From Prochlorococcus sp. MIT 1341 (GTDB lineage: Bacteria; Cyanobacteriota; Cyanobacteriia; PCC-6307; Cyanobiaceae), in contig NZ_CP139304.1 in the NCBI RefSeq assembly GCF_034092415.1, positions 1,348,001-1,412,000 on the forward strand: a stretch of DNA of 64,000 bases, in the 5' to 3' direction. Positions 9,657 through 21,996 of the stretch are shown here, piece by piece (the stretch's first letter is position 1; each line of letters opens with the position of its first letter). A model generated the notes under the pieces. That model saw nothing but the letters and a program-made list of their open reading frames with translations. It was not told the origin of the DNA and searched no databases. The translations under genes and the position numbers were made by a program.

Positions 9657-9680
9657 CCATTGGTCAATGGCTTTTATTTG
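9657..9680 (+). terminator. Weak possible terminator after rpaB
   Basis: Six-base perfect stem CCATTG/CAATGG with a 2-base loop at 9657-9670, followed by CTTTTATTTG. It lies just after the rpaB stop codon. The stem is short and the T tract is interrupted, so the call is tentative. Confidence 0.35.
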
Positions 9681-9722
9681 TCCAATTAACCGGCAATATT
9701 ACGCCCGTGTGCTTTGAAGGCC

Positions 9723-11228
9723 TTGTCTGATCTTCGTGAGACCCGTCTTGAAAAGTCTCAAACCCTTAGGGATTTAGGAAAGGGTCCATATGCAATGCGT
9801 TTTAAAAAAACGCATTCTGCTTCTCAATTACAAGAAGATCATATTGACCTTGGTAAAGGCCAAGAGCTTGATTTAGAGGTTGCTATAGCCGGTCGGGTTA
9901 TGGCTAGGCGAGTTTTGGGGAAACTGGCTTTTTTTACACTTGCTGATGAGACAGGGCAAATACAGCTTTTTTTGGAGAAGGCAATCCTTGAATCCGTGAG
10001 TTCTAAAGGGGAGAAATTAAATGCTTTTAAAGAGCTAACAACCCTTGTAGATGTAGGAGATTGGATAGGTGTGTATGGAACTTTAAGAAGAACTGATAGA
10101 GGTGAACTCTCTATCAAGGTAAGGAAATGGGAAATGCTCAGTAAATCATTACAGCCTCTGCCTGATAAATGGCATGGTTTGTCCGATGTCGAGAAGCGCT
10201 ACCGGCAAAGATATTTGGACTTAGTTGTTTCTCCTCAATCTCGTGAAACTTTTAGAAGGCGTGCACTTACGGTGAGATCTATTCGCCGATGGTTAGATAA
10301 ACGAGAATTTTTAGAGATTGAGACACCTGTTTTGCAGTCAGAGGCGGGAGGTGCGGAGGCCAGACCTTTTGTAACTCATCACAATACGCTTGATCTCCCT
10401 CTTTATCTTCGAATTGCTACGGAGTTGCATCTTAAAAGGTTAGTTGTGGGTGGTTTTGAGCGTGTTTATGAACTAGGTAGAATCTTTCGTAATGAAGGAG
10501 TTAGCACAAGACACAATCCTGAATTCACATCTGTAGAGATTTATCAGGCTTTTGCTGACTACATCGACATGATGAAACTTACCGAAGAGTTGATTTCTTC
10601 AGTTGCTTTAGATGTTTGTGGGTCAACAAAAATTTCCTATCAGGGAAATGTGATTGATTTGTCATCCCCTTGGAGAAGGGCCACGATGCATGAGCTGGTT
10701 CAAGAGGCTACGGGGATTGATTTCAATACATTTAGTGATCAAAGAGATTCTGCGGCGGCGGCAATGCAATCGATCGGCCTAAACGTTCCAGAAGCTGCTG
10801 ACACAGTTGGACGTTTATTAAATGTTGCGTTTGAAGAAGCAGTTGAACCTAATTTGATTCAGCCAACATTTGTTCTTGATTACCCCATTGAGATTTCTCC
10901 CTTGGCTAGACCTCATCGCAACAAGCACGGGCTTGTTGAACGTTTTGAGCTATTTATTGCTGGAAGGGAAACTGCAAATGCATTTAGCGAATTGATAGAC
11001 CCAATTGATCAACGGGAGCGCTTTGAGGTCCAGCAACTTCGACGGCAAGCTGGTGATTTGGAAGCTCATGGTGTTGATGAAGATTTTCTTCAAGCACTTG
11101 AGGTTGGTATGCCTCCGACAGGAGGCTTGGGGATTGGGATTGATCGCTTGGTGATGTTGCTCACTGATAGCCCATCTATTAGGGATGTGATTGCATTTCC
11201 TCTACTTCGACCGGACTCAAGGACATAA
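9723..11228 (+). CDS. lysS: Lysyl-tRNA synthetase (class II)
   Basis: Charges tRNA-Lys. The protein has an N-terminal OB-fold anticodon-binding domain ([18 protein letters not shown]) and a class II catalytic core: motif 1 around [12 protein letters not shown], motif 2 [18 protein letters not shown], and motif 3 [13 protein letters not shown] near the end. No ATG exists at the 5' end; TTG at 9723 gives [12 protein letters not shown], which matches the usual start of picocyanobacterial LysS, while TTG at 9714 would add three residues. It has 501 residues, a normal length. Confidence 0.95.
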   Translation: MSDLRETRLEKSQTLRDLGKGPYAMRFKKTHSASQLQEDHIDLGKGQELDLEVAIAGRVMARRVLGKLAFFTLADETGQIQLFLEKAILESVSSKGEKLNAFKELTTLVDVGDWIGVYGTLRRTDRGELSIKVRKWEMLSKSLQPLPDKWHGLSDVEKRYRQRYLDLVVSPQSRETFRRRALTVRSIRRWLDKREFLEIETPVLQSEAGGAEARPFVTHHNTLDLPLYLRIATELHLKRLVVGGFERVYELGRIFRNEGVSTRHNPEFTSVEIYQAFADYIDMMKLTEELISSVALDVCGSTKISYQGNVIDLSSPWRRATMHELVQEATGIDFNTFSDQRDSAAAAMQSIGLNVPEAADTVGRLLNVAFEEAVEPNLIQPTFVLDYPIEISPLARPHRNKHGLVERFELFIAGRETANAFSELIDPIDQRERFEVQQLRRQAGDLEAHGVDEDFLQALEVGMPPTGGLGIGIDRLVMLLTDSPSIRDVIAFPLLRPDSRT

Positions 11229-11286
11229 TTCACACAGATGGAACCATCAAAGTGGATAATTGATGTAGTGGCAATGTCCTTAAGAG

Positions 11287-11550
11287 ATGAGTGGTGAGCG
11301 CGTAGGTTTCCGCTTCAAGCACACCGATGCGGTGGTCAAGCGCAATCCCCAGGGCCGTTCGCGGCGAGGCTGGGTTATTGAACCTGTTGAACAGACCACC
11401 AGCAGAGGTACCAAGATGCCGGCTTATCGCATCCGATGGCGCGATAGTGAAAGACCAGAAATTGTGCTGCAGCATATGCTGATAGCTGATCCTGATCCAA
11501 CACCTCCCCCAGAGAATGTGAGTCTTGAACCACCAGCTCCAAAAAGCTGA
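11287..11550 (+). CDS. Small conserved-looking protein of unknown function
   Basis: 87-residue protein not recognised. The N-terminal half is basic, with KRNPQGRSRRGWVIEPVE; the middle (AYRIRWRDSERPEIVLQHML) looks like a small beta-barrel or SH3-like fold, and the tail is Pro-rich. The coding sequence is visibly richer in G and C than the genes on either side, with many GCG, CGC and GGC codons in the first 120 bases. It follows lysS on the same strand by 58 bp. A nucleic-acid-binding or adaptor role is only a guess. Confidence 0.7.
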   Translation: MSGERVGFRFKHTDAVVKRNPQGRSRRGWVIEPVEQTTSRGTKMPAYRIRWRDSERPEIVLQHMLIADPDPTPPPENVSLEPPAPKS

Positions 11551-11636
11551 GTTTTCTTCTTGACTTTATAAATCATGGATGCTGCATGATTGGCAGGAAT
11601 TAGATTTCTCCGATTATGATTTCAGTCAGCACACCT

Positions 11637-11879
11637 TCAATGTGGGTTGGCAGCTTTTGTGATTATAGGATTTTCGACTTCTTGTTTTAAGAAAGTAACA
11701 GCTGCTTCCTTCGAGTTCAAAAGCAGCTGAGTGATCTTGGCCAGGTATTTATCCTCAATGCCTTGTTCAGTTAGGTTTTCAAAGGTTGATTTGTAAAGAT
11801 CTTCGATTTGAGTGATCATGTTTTCTCTGATTACTCGAATTTTTTCACGTTGTTCGTTCTGGCTCATTTTTTTGTTCAC
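11637..11879 (-). CDS. Small helical protein of unknown function
   Basis: 80-residue protein, not recognised. It is charged and probably all alpha-helical (runs of Lys/Glu with leucine spacing such as NLTEQGIEDKYLAKITQLLL). No membrane segment or signal peptide is visible. An internal Met at residue 5 (MSQNEQ) is an alternative start at 11867. It lies downstream of smpB on the same strand, with about 70 bp between them. Codon use matches the AT-rich neighbours, and the uninterrupted frame in a gene-sized gap supports a real gene. Confidence 0.6.
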   Translation of the reverse strand: MNKKMSQNEQREKIRVIRENMITQIEDLYKSTFENLTEQGIEDKYLAKITQLLLNSKEAAVTFLKQEVENPIITKAANPH

Positions 11880-11952
11880 CCGTGACCGTGGAAATTAATA
11901 GACTTTTTCAAAAAACCATTGCAAGGAGAGATGTTTTTCAATGTGAATGTGG

Positions 11953-12450
11953 TTAATATCTTGCAAGAGCATTTCTTGTCTCAACCTTAGCTTCCTTATT
12001 CTTTTCGGCCTGTCTTTTATCATGAAGTTTTCGACCTTTAGCAATACCTAATGAAACTTTGATCCATGAGCCTTTTAAGTGAAGATTTAATGGAATTAAT
12101 GTTAACCCTTTTTTTTCAATTTGATTTTTTAATTTTTTAATTTCTCTACGGTGAGCAAGTAATTTTCGTATTCGTAATGGTTCATGATTAAAATAACTAC
12201 CCGAGTGACTATTTGGTGATATGTGAACATTGTGCAGGTGTAATTCGCCTTTACGAATTAGACAGAAACCATCTCTAAGATTTGCCTGGCCAGCTCTAAT
12301 TGACTTAACTTCTGTTCCCAATAGCTCGATTCCAGTTTCAAGGGTTTCAAGGATTTCATACTGATGTCTGGCGAGGCGATTATCGGCCAAAAGTCGTTGG
12401 GCCTTTAATCGTTCTTTAGCATTTGCTTTTTTACCTTTTTTTTTACTCAT
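11953..12450 (-). CDS. smpB: SsrA-binding protein SmpB
   Basis: Binds tmRNA and delivers it to stalled ribosomes for trans-translation. The 165-residue protein shows [29 protein letters not shown] in segments typical of SmpB, then LRDGFCLI, and a basic C-terminal tail ([15 protein letters not shown]) that inserts into the mRNA channel. ATG at 12450 (MSKKKGKK) is preferred to 12477. It is divergent from ruvB, with about 50 bp between the two start codons. Confidence 0.96.
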   Translation of the reverse strand: MSKKKGKKANAKERLKAQRLLADNRLARHQYEILETLETGIELLGTEVKSIRAGQANLRDGFCLIRKGELHLHNVHISPNSHSGSYFNHEPLRIRKLLAHRREIKKLKNQIEKKGLTLIPLNLHLKGSWIKVSLGIAKGRKLHDKRQAEKNKEAKVETRNALARY

Positions 12451-12500
12451 GAGATTTAGAGAATGCTCCGAATGCATTCAGTTTTAAGTACCCTTGCAAC

Positions 12501-13559
12501 ATGGCGATTGTCTCTTCTGGTGACGGCAGCCCGTCTTCAAAATCTTCCAGGTCCAGGCCTAGGGTGATGGATGCTGCATTGTCGCAAGAAGATCAGCTGA
12601 CATCAATAGAGGATGGTCTTAGGCCTCGATCTTTACAGGATTACATTGGACAATCAGAGTTGAAGCAGGTTTTGGAAATCGCGGTTAAAGCTGCGTTAGG
12701 GAGAGGAGATGCTTTAGATCATGTTTTGTTGTATGGCCCCCCTGGCTTAGGGAAGACAACAATGGCACTAGTTCTGGCAGAAGAGTTGGGAGTTAGGTGT
12801 CGTATCACTAGTGCACCCTCGCTTGAGAGACCCCGTGACATCGTTGGACTGTTAGTAAATATGCAACCAAGAGAAATGTTGTTTATTGATGAGATTCATC
12901 GTCTTTCCAAAGTTGCCGAAGAACTTTTGTATCCCGCTATGGAAGATCGAAGGCTTGATATAAATGTTGGGAGGGGGACAACTGCACGTACACGAATGCT
13001 TCAGTTGGCTCCATTTACACTTGTGGGTGCAACCACGAAGGCCGGCTTGCTTAGCTCTCCTTTGAGAGATCGTTTTGGATTGATTCAAAGGTTAAATTTT
13101 TATCAATTGAATGAACTTCACTTAATCGTTGAGCGAACAGCCGGATTAATGAACTTACCTTTAACTAATAATGCCTCTAAGGAGATAGCTTTGCGTTGTA
13201 GAGGTACCCCAAGAATTGCCAATCGACTTTTGCGAAGAGTTCGAGATGTTGCATCGGTAAAAGGTCGAGAATCCTTCATTGATGAACGATTAGTAGATGA
13301 GGCTTTGTCTCTTCATAGTGTTGATAGAAAAGGTCTTGATTCGAATGATCGTCGTTTGATGAAATTAATTCTTGAATCTTTTGATGGTGGTCCAGTGGGT
13401 CTTGAGACAATTGCCGCTGCTCTTGGTGACGATCCAAATACACTTGAATCTGTTGTAGAACCATTCCTTCTTCAATTAGGCTTTTTAAAGCGCACCAATA
13501 GAGGCAGAGTAGTTACAAATGAAGGGAGGAGTCATCTTGGTTGGCCAGATGGAAAATGA
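12501..13559 (+). CDS. ruvB: Holliday junction branch-migration helicase RuvB
   Basis: Hexameric AAA+ motor that, with RuvA, migrates Holliday junctions. The 352-residue protein has a short Ser-rich N-terminal extension, then [12 protein letters not shown], Walker [12 protein letters not shown], Walker [10 protein letters not shown], sensor 1 [17 protein letters not shown], and a C-terminal winged helix. Its stop codon overlaps the next start in an ATGA, implying coupled translation with the TPR gene. Confidence 0.97.
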   Translation: MAIVSSGDGSPSSKSSRSRPRVMDAALSQEDQLTSIEDGLRPRSLQDYIGQSELKQVLEIAVKAALGRGDALDHVLLYGPPGLGKTTMALVLAEELGVRCRITSAPSLERPRDIVGLLVNMQPREMLFIDEIHRLSKVAEELLYPAMEDRRLDINVGRGTTARTRMLQLAPFTLVGATTKAGLLSSPLRDRFGLIQRLNFYQLNELHLIVERTAGLMNLPLTNNASKEIALRCRGTPRIANRLLRRVRDVASVKGRESFIDERLVDEALSLHSVDRKGLDSNDRRLMKLILESFDGGPVGLETIAAALGDDPNTLESVVEPFLLQLGFLKRTNRGRVVTNEGRSHLGWPDGK

Positions 13560-14368
13560 TTTATTTATTTAGTCAAAGTTTTCAAGGTTTAGTTTTAAAC
13601 CTGTTTTTATGTTTGTATTTATTTGTTGGCATGGTCCAACCCTTACAGGCTTCGTCTTCTCTAGGAGTAAAACAAAAGTTTGAAACAGCTCTTCAAACTA
13701 CTAATGATGGTGATTTCCCTAAAGCACTGATTCTTTGGAATGAGGTTCTGGAAATGACACCGAATGATTCTGCTGCTTTGAGTAATCGTGGAAATGTTCG
13801 TTTGGTGCTTGGTGATCCAAATGGCGCGATTCTTGATCAGACAAATGCTTTGAAGTTGAGCCCTTTTGAAATAGATCCGCATCTAAATCGTGGGATTGCG
13901 GAAGAGGCTCTTAAAGATTGGGACTCGGCAATTATCGATTACAAATGGATACTCGAAAGAGAGCCTGATAATGCTTCTGCTCTTTATAATCTCGCAAATG
14001 TTTCTGGCTTCAAGGGTGATTGGGACCAAGCGAAGGCATTATTTAGTCAGGCTGCTTTTGCCAGACCTGGCTTCGCTTTGGCTCGTTCTAGTAAGGCTTT
14101 GTCTGATTATCAGTTGGAGCAATTTGATGATGCAGAAGTTGAGCTAAGAAATCTCATTAGAAGGTATCCGATGATGGCAGATGCCCGTGCTGCTCTAAGT
14201 GCTTTGTTATGGCGAAAAGGGTTTTATGGTGAAGCGGAAAGCAATTGGGCGGCTGCTTCAGGCCTTGACAATCGCTATAGGCAACGTGATTGGCTATTGA
14301 AGATTCGTCGTTGGCCACCTCGACCTACCGAGGATTTGATGGCTTTTCTAGCTTTAGAGAAACCATGA
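13556..14368 (+). CDS. TPR-repeat protein with N-terminal signal or anchor segment
   Basis: 270-residue protein starting at ATG 13556 within the ruvB stop codon. The N-terminus has a hydrophobic segment ending in an AxA-like site (about residues 5-34, ...[10 protein letters not shown]), so it is probably exported or membrane anchored. The rest consists of tetratricopeptide-like repeats, for example [19 protein letters not shown] and [20 protein letters not shown], which act as protein-interaction scaffolds. Its target is unknown. The stop codon overlaps the next gene's start (ATGA at 14365). Confidence 0.88.
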   Translation: MIYLFSQSFQGLVLNLFLCLYLFVGMVQPLQASSSLGVKQKFETALQTTNDGDFPKALILWNEVLEMTPNDSAALSNRGNVRLVLGDPNGAILDQTNALKLSPFEIDPHLNRGIAEEALKDWDSAIIDYKWILEREPDNASALYNLANVSGFKGDWDQAKALFSQAAFARPGFALARSSKALSDYQLEQFDDAEVELRNLIRRYPMMADARAALSALLWRKGFYGEAESNWAAASGLDNRYRQRDWLLKIRRWPPRPTEDLMAFLALEKP

Positions 14369-15543
14369 GTAATTTTTCTTCGTCCTCTTTTGCTACAGAG
14401 CTTGAGAAAATTCAGTCTGAATTACTAGAAATCCGGAGACATTTGCATGCGCATCCTGAGTTAAGTGGTGAGGAGCATCAAACTGCCGCATTAGTTGCTG
14501 GTGATCTTAGAAGTCATGGTTGGGAAGTTCGAGAGGCTGTTGGTCGAACAGGTGTCCTGGCTGAGTTTGGACCTGATACAGGACCATTAGTTGGCGTTCG
14601 AGTGGATATGGATGCATTGCCTGTTGAAGAAAGAACAGGTTTGCCATATTCCTCTAAACGAATCGGATTAATGCATGCTTGTGGTCATGATTTACATACT
14701 TGTATAGGCATTGGCATTGGCAGACTTCTTGCCCAAGAAGCTTCGTTATCTGCACGGGTCCGTTTGTTATTTCAACCAGCAGAAGAATTAGCTCAGGGCG
14801 CGAGATGGATGAAAGAAGATGGAGCGATTAATAATCTAGAGGCTCTTTTTGGGGTTCACGTTTGCCCATCTTTACCCGTCGGTACGATTGGTGTGAAAGG
14901 TGGTCTTTTGACAGCTGAAGCTGGTGAATTGGAAATTGAAGTTTTCGGAGAAGGAGGGCATGGAGCAAGACCTCATGAGTCAATTGATGCGATATGGATT
15001 GCAGCAAGAGTTGTAGCAGGTCTCCAAGAGGCCATTAGTAGACGTTTGGATGCTTTGAATCCAATTGTGATTAGTTTTGGTCGAATTGAAGGAGGGAAAG
15101 CTTTTAATGTGATTGCAGATCGTGTTCGTTTACTTGGGACAGTTCGTTGTTTAGATTCTTCATTAACGGAAAGTTTGCCTATATGGATTGAAGAAATTGT
15201 TCAGGGCATTTGTTCTACTTTTGGAGCTACAGCTGTTGTTAGGTATCGAAGAATTGCTCCACCTGTTTATAACGACCCGGAACTTACATCTATTTTAGAA
15301 AAGGCTGCTATTGAGGTATTAGGGCAAGAAAAGGTGTTGCAGCTAGATAGGCCTTCGCTTGGTGCAGAGGATTTTGCAGAGCTTTTAGTGACTGTTCCTG
15401 GCACGATGTTTCGTTTAGGAGTCGCAGGAAAGACTGGATGTGCTCCTTTACATAATGGTAATTTTTGTCCAGAGGAAAGCAGTTTATTTTTTGGCATTCG
15501 AGTAATAATGGCTACTTTGTTAGCTTGGATGAAAATAAATTAA
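14365..15543 (+). CDS. M20D family amidohydrolase / N-acyl-amino acid hydrolase
   Basis: Metal-dependent amidohydrolase of the IAA-amino acid hydrolase/hippurate hydrolase/aminoacylase type, 392 residues. Metal-binding features include ALPVEERTGLPY, HACGHDLHT, FQPAEELAQGARWM and, near the C-terminus, LGAEDFAELL. The family cleaves N-acyl or N-aryl-acyl amino acids, or trims peptide amides; the substrate is unknown. ATG at 14365 overlaps the TPR gene stop, making a ruvB-TPR-amidohydrolase run joined by two 4-bp overlaps. Confidence 0.93.
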   Translation: MSNFSSSSFATELEKIQSELLEIRRHLHAHPELSGEEHQTAALVAGDLRSHGWEVREAVGRTGVLAEFGPDTGPLVGVRVDMDALPVEERTGLPYSSKRIGLMHACGHDLHTCIGIGIGRLLAQEASLSARVRLLFQPAEELAQGARWMKEDGAINNLEALFGVHVCPSLPVGTIGVKGGLLTAEAGELEIEVFGEGGHGARPHESIDAIWIAARVVAGLQEAISRRLDALNPIVISFGRIEGGKAFNVIADRVRLLGTVRCLDSSLTESLPIWIEEIVQGICSTFGATAVVRYRRIAPPVYNDPELTSILEKAAIEVLGQEKVLQLDRPSLGAEDFAELLVTVPGTMFRLGVAGKTGCAPLHNGNFCPEESSLFFGIRVIMATLLAWMKIN

Positions 15544-15555
15544 CGTTAAATTACT

Positions 15556-15786
15556 TTGTCGCGATCTTTCAAACTCCTGAGTAACATTTGGCTCTCACTT
15601 GCAGCACCTCTGCTCATTTTGATTTCTATTTTTGGCTTAACTCAGAGGCATGAGACCAATCGACTGCAATCATTGCCTGCGTTTTTGGTAGGAACTGGGT
15701 TGATTGTTAGTAGTGCAGCTAGTAGAAAGCTTCGACGTTCAAAAATCTTGTTGGCATTAAGAGATGTTGATGGAAAGGGTCTATGA
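15556..15786 (+). CDS. Small two-segment membrane protein of unknown function
   Basis: 76-residue protein with two hydrophobic segments (about 10-27 and 41-55), the second ending in a cluster of basic residues (RKLRRSK). It resembles the short cyanobacterial membrane proteins grouped as DUF3188, although this assignment is from memory of the family's pattern. The start is TTG at 15556, 12 bp after the M20 hydrolase gene. Confidence 0.65.
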   Translation: MSRSFKLLSNIWLSLAAPLLILISIFGLTQRHETNRLQSLPAFLVGTGLIVSSAASRKLRRSKILLALRDVDGKGL

Positions 15787-15930
15787 GTTCAATCCCCCCT
15801 CCATATGTAGTTTTTCATTTGTGTCGTATGGAAAGTCATTGCAATCAATGTTGATATTTTTTGAAGATCCGATAAAAAAATTCAAATACATAATTGCTGC
15901 TTGGGGTTCAAAAAGTCGCTAGCTTTTAAA

Positions 15931-16018
15931 CACACTAGGGGTGCTAAGAGAAGCATTGCCTCTCTGGCTGAGATCACACCCTCTGAACCTGATCTGGGTT
16001 ACGCCGGCGAAGGGAAGT

Positions 16019-16019
<1 letters not shown>
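15931..16019 (+). promoter_or_regulatory. TPP (thi-box) riboswitch upstream of thiC
   Basis: The segment contains the conserved thi-box elements in order: AGGGGTGC (15937-15944), GGCTGAGA (15966-15973), ACCCTCTGAACCTGATCTGG and the following GTTA (15978-16001), and GCCGGCGAAGGGA (16003-16015). A short P1 stem CACT/AGTG (15933-15936 and 16016-16019) closes it. TPP binding should lower expression of the thiamine pyrimidine gene thiC downstream. The aptamer lies about 60 nt before the thiC start codon. Confidence 0.96.
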
Positions 16020-17478
<1,459 letters not shown>

Positions 17479-17562
17479 ACTGTTTTGGATAGATTGAATT
17501 TTTGATATCGGAGATTAGCAGCTTGAATACTGGCACTTATTTACTTAAGCTACTTTTGACTT

Positions 17563-18513
17563 TTAGTCAATCAAGTGTTCTTTGAACCACTTTATAGTTT
17601 TATTTAAACCTTCATTAAGATTGATCTTAGGCTCCCACTCCAGCTCTTTTTTCGCTAATTCGATAATAGGCTGTCTTTTCAGTGGGTCATCGCTTGGTAG
17701 GGGCTTCATTATAAGGCGTAGTTGTGGGTTAACTTTTGAACGTATTAATTCAGCTAATTCTCTAATTGTAAATTCTTCAGGGTTACCCATATTGACAGGA
17801 CCTTCATATTGACCATTCATAAGTAGAACCATACCTTCAATAAGATCATCTACATAACAGAATGATCTTGTCTGATTTCCATCTCCATAGATAGTAATTG
17901 GCTCATTTCTCAAGGCTTGGGTTACAAAATTACTGATAACTCGTCCATCCTTGGGGAGCATTCTTGGTCCATATGTATTAAAGATTCTGATCAACCTTAT
18001 TTCTGTATTGTGCATTCTTTTGTAGTCAAAGCAAAGAGTCTCAGCGATTCTTTTCCCTTCGTCATAACAACTTCTTGTTCCTAGAGTATTGACTGACCCT
18101 TTATAGGTTTCTGGTTGAGGATGTATCTCAGGATTACCATATACTTCGCTTGTGCTGGCAAATAAAAGCCTCGCTCCAACCCTTCTTGCTAGGCCAAGCA
18201 TATTGTATGTTCCAAGAAAACTTGTTTTGGCAGTTTTAATTGGATTGAATTGGTAATGGATAGGAGATGCTGGACAGGCTAAATGCCAAATTCTGTCAAC
18301 TTCCAGACGAATTGGTTCGGTTACATCATGACGGATTAATTCGAAACGCGGATGTCCAATCCATTGCGAGACATTAGCTTTTATACCAGTAAAATAGTTG
18401 TCTAAACAGATAACCTCTTCGCCTTGATGCATTAGCTTATCTATTAGATGTGAACCTAGAAATCCTGCTCCTCCAGTTACAAGATTTCTATGATAGGTAT
18501 TTTTGTTTGCCAT
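17563..18513 (-). CDS. NAD-dependent sugar epimerase/decarboxylase, UDP-glucuronate decarboxylase-like
   Basis: Short-chain dehydrogenase of the extended type, 316 residues. It has the NAD motif [10 protein letters not shown], the [18 protein letters not shown] and [16 protein letters not shown] segments, the active-site YxxxK in CYDEGKR, and [11 protein letters not shown]-type and [18 protein letters not shown] motifs. This set is typical of UDP-xylose synthase, making UDP-xylose from UDP-glucuronate for polysaccharide or glycoprotein synthesis. A dTDP-glucose dehydratase role is less likely. ATG at 18513 is preferred over 18540. Confidence 0.88.
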   Translation of the reverse strand: MANKNTYHRNLVTGGAGFLGSHLIDKLMHQGEEVICLDNYFTGIKANVSQWIGHPRFELIRHDVTEPIRLEVDRIWHLACPASPIHYQFNPIKTAKTSFLGTYNMLGLARRVGARLLFASTSEVYGNPEIHPQPETYKGSVNTLGTRSCYDEGKRIAETLCFDYKRMHNTEIRLIRIFNTYGPRMLPKDGRVISNFVTQALRNEPITIYGDGNQTRSFCYVDDLIEGMVLLMNGQYEGPVNMGNPEEFTIRELAELIRSKVNPQLRLIMKPLPSDDPLKRQPIIELAKKELEWEPKINLNEGLNKTIKWFKEHLID

Positions 18514-18579
18514 AATTTTATCTTGTTTTTGACTGTGCATGTTTAGGTTTGATTTGTGTTTTTCAATTTGCTTCGATAA

Positions 18580-18627
18580 GAAAAAGCATACCTAGCCAAT
18601 TCTAAGTAGACGTTGGCTAGGTATGCT
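18580..18627 (-). terminator. Intrinsic terminator after tkt
   Basis: A perfect 15-bp inverted repeat, AGCATACCTAGCCAA (18585-18599) and TTGGCTAGGTATGCT (18613-18627), with a 13-nt loop. On the minus strand it is followed by TTTTTCTTATCG, so it should terminate tkt transcripts about 37 bp past the stop codon. The plus-strand side lacks a matching T run. Confidence 0.88.
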
Positions 18628-18663
18628 GAATCAGAATAATTCTGATAATTAATCATTAATTAA

Positions 18664-20673
18664 TTAACCAAGAAGAGCTTTGGCTTTGGTAATTACATTT
18701 TCTACAGTGAATCCAAATTTTTCCATACAAGTTCCACCTGGAGCAGATGCACCAAAGCTCCCCATCGTAATACTGTCACCATCAAGGCCAATATATTTAT
18801 GCCAGCCGAATGATTCTGCAGCTTCAACAACCAGTCTTTTTCTTATTGAATTTGGCAATACTGCCTCTTTGTATTCTGTAGATTGCTCTTCAAAAAGTTC
18901 AACACAAGGCATTGAAACAACCCTTACATTGTGCCCTTCAGAAGATAGTTGTTTGCTTGCTTGAACACATAGATCAAGCTCGCTTCCTGTTCCTATTAAA
19001 ATTAGATCAGGCTTGCTTTCACAATCAACTAGTACATATCCACCTAGTGCAACTTTGTCTATAGAAGAATTCACTTGATTTGCCATACCTTGTCTGCTTA
19101 AACAAAGAGAGCTAGGACGGTTTCGATTCTTGATGGCTACTTTGTACGCCCCACTTGTTTCGTTGCCATCACCAGGTCGGAAAACGAGCATGTTTGGAAT
19201 TGCTCTGAGCGATGGAATTGTTTCTATTGGTTGATGAGTTGGACCATCTTCCCCCACTCCTATTGAGTCATGAGTTAGTACATAGATAACACCTAATTCG
19301 CTGAGAGCTGAAAGGCGCATAGAACCTCTCATGTAGTCAGCAAAGACAAGGAATGTTCCCCCATAAGGAATTAGCCCACTTTTGTGATATGCAATTCCAT
19401 TGAGAATTGCTGCCATTGCATGTTCTCTTACCCCAAAGTGTAAATAACGTTTGTTCGGAGTTTCTGCTTGAAAAGATCCTGTCTCACCTTTAATGTCAGT
19501 GTAATTTGAATGAGTAAGATCTGCTGATCCGCCGATTAATTCGGGTAGATTTGGCCCTAATTCTCCAAGGCATATTTGCGAGTGTTTACGGGTTGCAAGC
19601 CCTTTGTCATTTTCGGTATAGGTTGGAAGATTTTTATCCCAGTCTTTTGGTAGTTCTCCACGTAGCATTCTTTCAAATTCTTTTGCTTCCTGAGGATATT
19701 TCTGACGGTAATTAGCTAGGGACTCATTCCATTTAGACTCAGCTAATTCACCTTTTTGAATTGCTTGCCTGAATTGATCATAGACTTCCTGAGGAATCTC
19801 AAATGGTGGAAAATTCCAATCCAGTTGTTTTCTTGTAAGGGCTGCTTCCTCCTCTCCGAGGGGAGCACCATGTACACCTGCAGTATCACTTTTATTAGGC
19901 GAACCATATCCAATAGTTGTACTTATTTTTATGATCGAAGGTTTATCGATGACTGATTTTGCTTCTGAAATAGCTTTTGCAATCGAATTGATGTCACTAT
20001 TTCCATCCTTTACATGTTGAACATGCCAGCCATAGGCTTCATAACGCTTTAAAACATCTTCCGTAAATGATACATCTGTACGTCCATCAATAGTTATTTG
20101 GTTGTCATCATAAAGCGCTATTAATTTTCCTAATTTAAGATGACCAGCTAATGAGCATGCTTCAGCCGATACACCTTCTTGATTGCATCCATCTCCCATT
20201 ACTACGTATGTGAAATGATCAACAATTGTTGAGTCAACTTTGTTGAATTTTGCAGCGAGATGTGCCTCTGCAATGGCTAAGCCCACAGCATTAGATATGC
20301 CAGCGCCTAGTGGACCCGCTGTAACTTCTACTCCGGCTGTTTCAAATGTTTCTGGGTGGCCTGGTGTGCGAGACCCCCATTGTCTGAATTGCTTTATGTC
20401 TTCTATTGAGACTGATTCATAGCCAGTTAGGTGAAGCAGTGCATATAGCAGCATGCAGCCATGACCAGCGGATAGGACAAAGCGATCGCGATTAAACCAA
20501 TTAGGATTTTTGGGATTGTGGCTAAGAAATTTATCCCAGAGGGCATAACCCATTGGAGCGCAGCCCATAGGAAGGCCTGGATGGCCGCTATTGGACTTGT
20601 TTACAGCATCTACTGCGAGCATCCTGATGCTGTTAACGCAGAGTGTGTCAAGGGAAGCGGGCGCTGCGACCAT
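18664..20673 (-). CDS. tkt: Transketolase
   Basis: TPP-dependent enzyme of the Calvin-Benson cycle and pentose phosphate pathway that transfers two-carbon units between sugar phosphates. With the start at 20673 the protein has 669 residues. It shows the N-terminal [13 protein letters not shown], the TPP-binding [13 protein letters not shown]...LIALYDDN segment, the SLGHHGV-type HGAPLGEEE region, and [18 protein letters not shown] in the pyrimidine domain. The open frame extends upstream to 20790, into the fabF 3' end, but homologues start at MVAAPAS. It is in the fabF-acpP direction and may be co-transcribed with them. Confidence 0.97.
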   Translation of the reverse strand: MVAAPASLDTLCVNSIRMLAVDAVNKSNSGHPGLPMGCAPMGYALWDKFLSHNPKNPNWFNRDRFVLSAGHGCMLLYALLHLTGYESVSIEDIKQFRQWGSRTPGHPETFETAGVEVTAGPLGAGISNAVGLAIAEAHLAAKFNKVDSTIVDHFTYVVMGDGCNQEGVSAEACSLAGHLKLGKLIALYDDNQITIDGRTDVSFTEDVLKRYEAYGWHVQHVKDGNSDINSIAKAISEAKSVIDKPSIIKISTTIGYGSPNKSDTAGVHGAPLGEEEAALTRKQLDWNFPPFEIPQEVYDQFRQAIQKGELAESKWNESLANYRQKYPQEAKEFERMLRGELPKDWDKNLPTYTENDKGLATRKHSQICLGELGPNLPELIGGSADLTHSNYTDIKGETGSFQAETPNKRYLHFGVREHAMAAILNGIAYHKSGLIPYGGTFLVFADYMRGSMRLSALSELGVIYVLTHDSIGVGEDGPTHQPIETIPSLRAIPNMLVFRPGDGNETSGAYKVAIKNRNRPSSLCLSRQGMANQVNSSIDKVALGGYVLVDCESKPDLILIGTGSELDLCVQASKQLSSEGHNVRVVSMPCVELFEEQSTEYKEAVLPNSIRKRLVVEAAESFGWHKYIGLDGDSITMGSFGASAPGGTCMEKFGFTVENVITKAKALLG

Positions 20674-20740
20674 GGTTTTAATGGGGGAATGCGTAGATAG
20701 ATGAGGTTTATGGAGAGGGATGGCGGCGGTTGAAGCCCGC

Positions 20741-21988
20741 TTAGGACATCCTTCGGAATGCAAGGCAGACGTTGTGGCCTCCGAACCCAAATGAGTTCGA
20801 CAGCACTACTTTTAGGCTGCTTTCTCTTGCAGTATTAGGCACGTAGTCCAGATCACAGTCGGGATCAGGATTGGAGTAATTGATTGTTGGTGGGATTACT
20901 TGGTGCTTTAGCGCAAGCACACATGCCACTGCTTCAATCCCACCAGACCCACCAAGAAGATGGCCAGTCATAGATTTTGTTGAACTAACTGGAAGTTGTT
21001 TGGCTTTATCACCGAAGACTTTTTTGATAGCGGCACTTTCATTGCTGTCATTGGCAGGAGTACTCGTTCCATGAGCGTTGATGTAATCAACCTCTTGGTG
21101 GTTGAGTTTTCCGTCTTGAAGGGCTAAACGCATTGCTTCAGCACCACCGATTCCACCAGGTGTTGGGGATGTGATGTGATGAGCATCGCAAGTGGTCCCA
21201 TAGCCAACAATTTCTGCATGAATTGTTGCTCCTCTTGATTGTGCATTTTCAAGGGTTTCGAGGACCAAAATACCTGCTCCTTCTCCAATCACGAAACCAT
21301 CTCGTTCAGCATCAAAAGGTCTGCTAGCCGAGCAAGGATCGTCATTTCGGAAAGATAAGGCTTTGGCACTAGCAAAACCTGCTACCCCAAGAGGGGTAAT
21401 GCTTGCTTCGGCACCACCACAAATCATTGCATCTGCTTTTCCAAGTTGAAGCAATCGAAAAGCATCGCCAATAGCATTGGAACCAGCAGCACATGCAGTA
21501 GCAACTGCAGAACTAGGACCTTTCGCTCCCAATGCTATTGCGGCAAGACCCGTGGCCATGTTTGGGATCATCATGGGCACGGTGAAAGGGCTTACTCGAC
21601 CAGGACCTTTTTCGGCGAGGACATGGGCTTGACTTTCCATCGTTAATAAGCCACCCACGCCAGATCCAATAATGACTCCAATACGTGGAGCATTTTTGTC
21701 ACTAATAGTTAACCCTGAATCTTGGATAGCTTGTTTTGCAGCAATTACGCCAAATTTTGAGAATCGATCCCATCTTTTCGATTCTTTTGGCTCAATAAAG
21801 GTTGTTGGATCAAAGTCCTTGACCTCTGCAGCAAAACGACATGCATGGGCAGCAGCATCAAATAAGGTGATTGCTGTTACGCCATTGCGACCTGAAGTAA
21901 GGCCATCTAGATAGGCCTTGACGCTATTCCCGATCGGCGTTATCGCACCGAGGCCTGTGACCACAACGCGATGGAGACCCTCCACCAT
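20741..21988 (-). CDS. fabF: 3-oxoacyl-ACP synthase II
   Basis: Condenses malonyl-ACP with acyl-ACP in fatty-acid elongation. The 415-residue thiolase-fold protein has the catalytic Cys in [14 protein letters not shown], the two active-site His residues in [11 protein letters not shown] and [14 protein letters not shown], and the C-terminal [16 protein letters not shown]. It lies 8 bp downstream of the acpP stop codon, so the two genes form an acpP-fabF operon, with tkt 67 bp further along. Confidence 0.98.
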   Translation of the reverse strand: MVEGLHRVVVTGLGAITPIGNSVKAYLDGLTSGRNGVTAITLFDAAAHACRFAAEVKDFDPTTFIEPKESKRWDRFSKFGVIAAKQAIQDSGLTISDKNAPRIGVIIGSGVGGLLTMESQAHVLAEKGPGRVSPFTVPMMIPNMATGLAAIALGAKGPSSAVATACAAGSNAIGDAFRLLQLGKADAMICGGAEASITPLGVAGFASAKALSFRNDDPCSASRPFDAERDGFVIGEGAGILVLETLENAQSRGATIHAEIVGYGTTCDAHHITSPTPGGIGGAEAMRLALQDGKLNHQEVDYINAHGTSTPANDSNESAAIKKVFGDKAKQLPVSSTKSMTGHLLGGSGGIEAVACVLALKHQVIPPTINYSNPDPDCDLDYVPNTARESSLKVVLSNSFGFGGHNVCLAFRRMS

Positions 21989-21996
21989 TGTGCTCC

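Noticed and set aside
11571-11591. 7-bp inverted repeat AATCATG/CATGATT after the small GC-rich gene
   Set aside because: No T run follows on either strand, so a terminator cannot be claimed; could be chance in AT-rich DNA.
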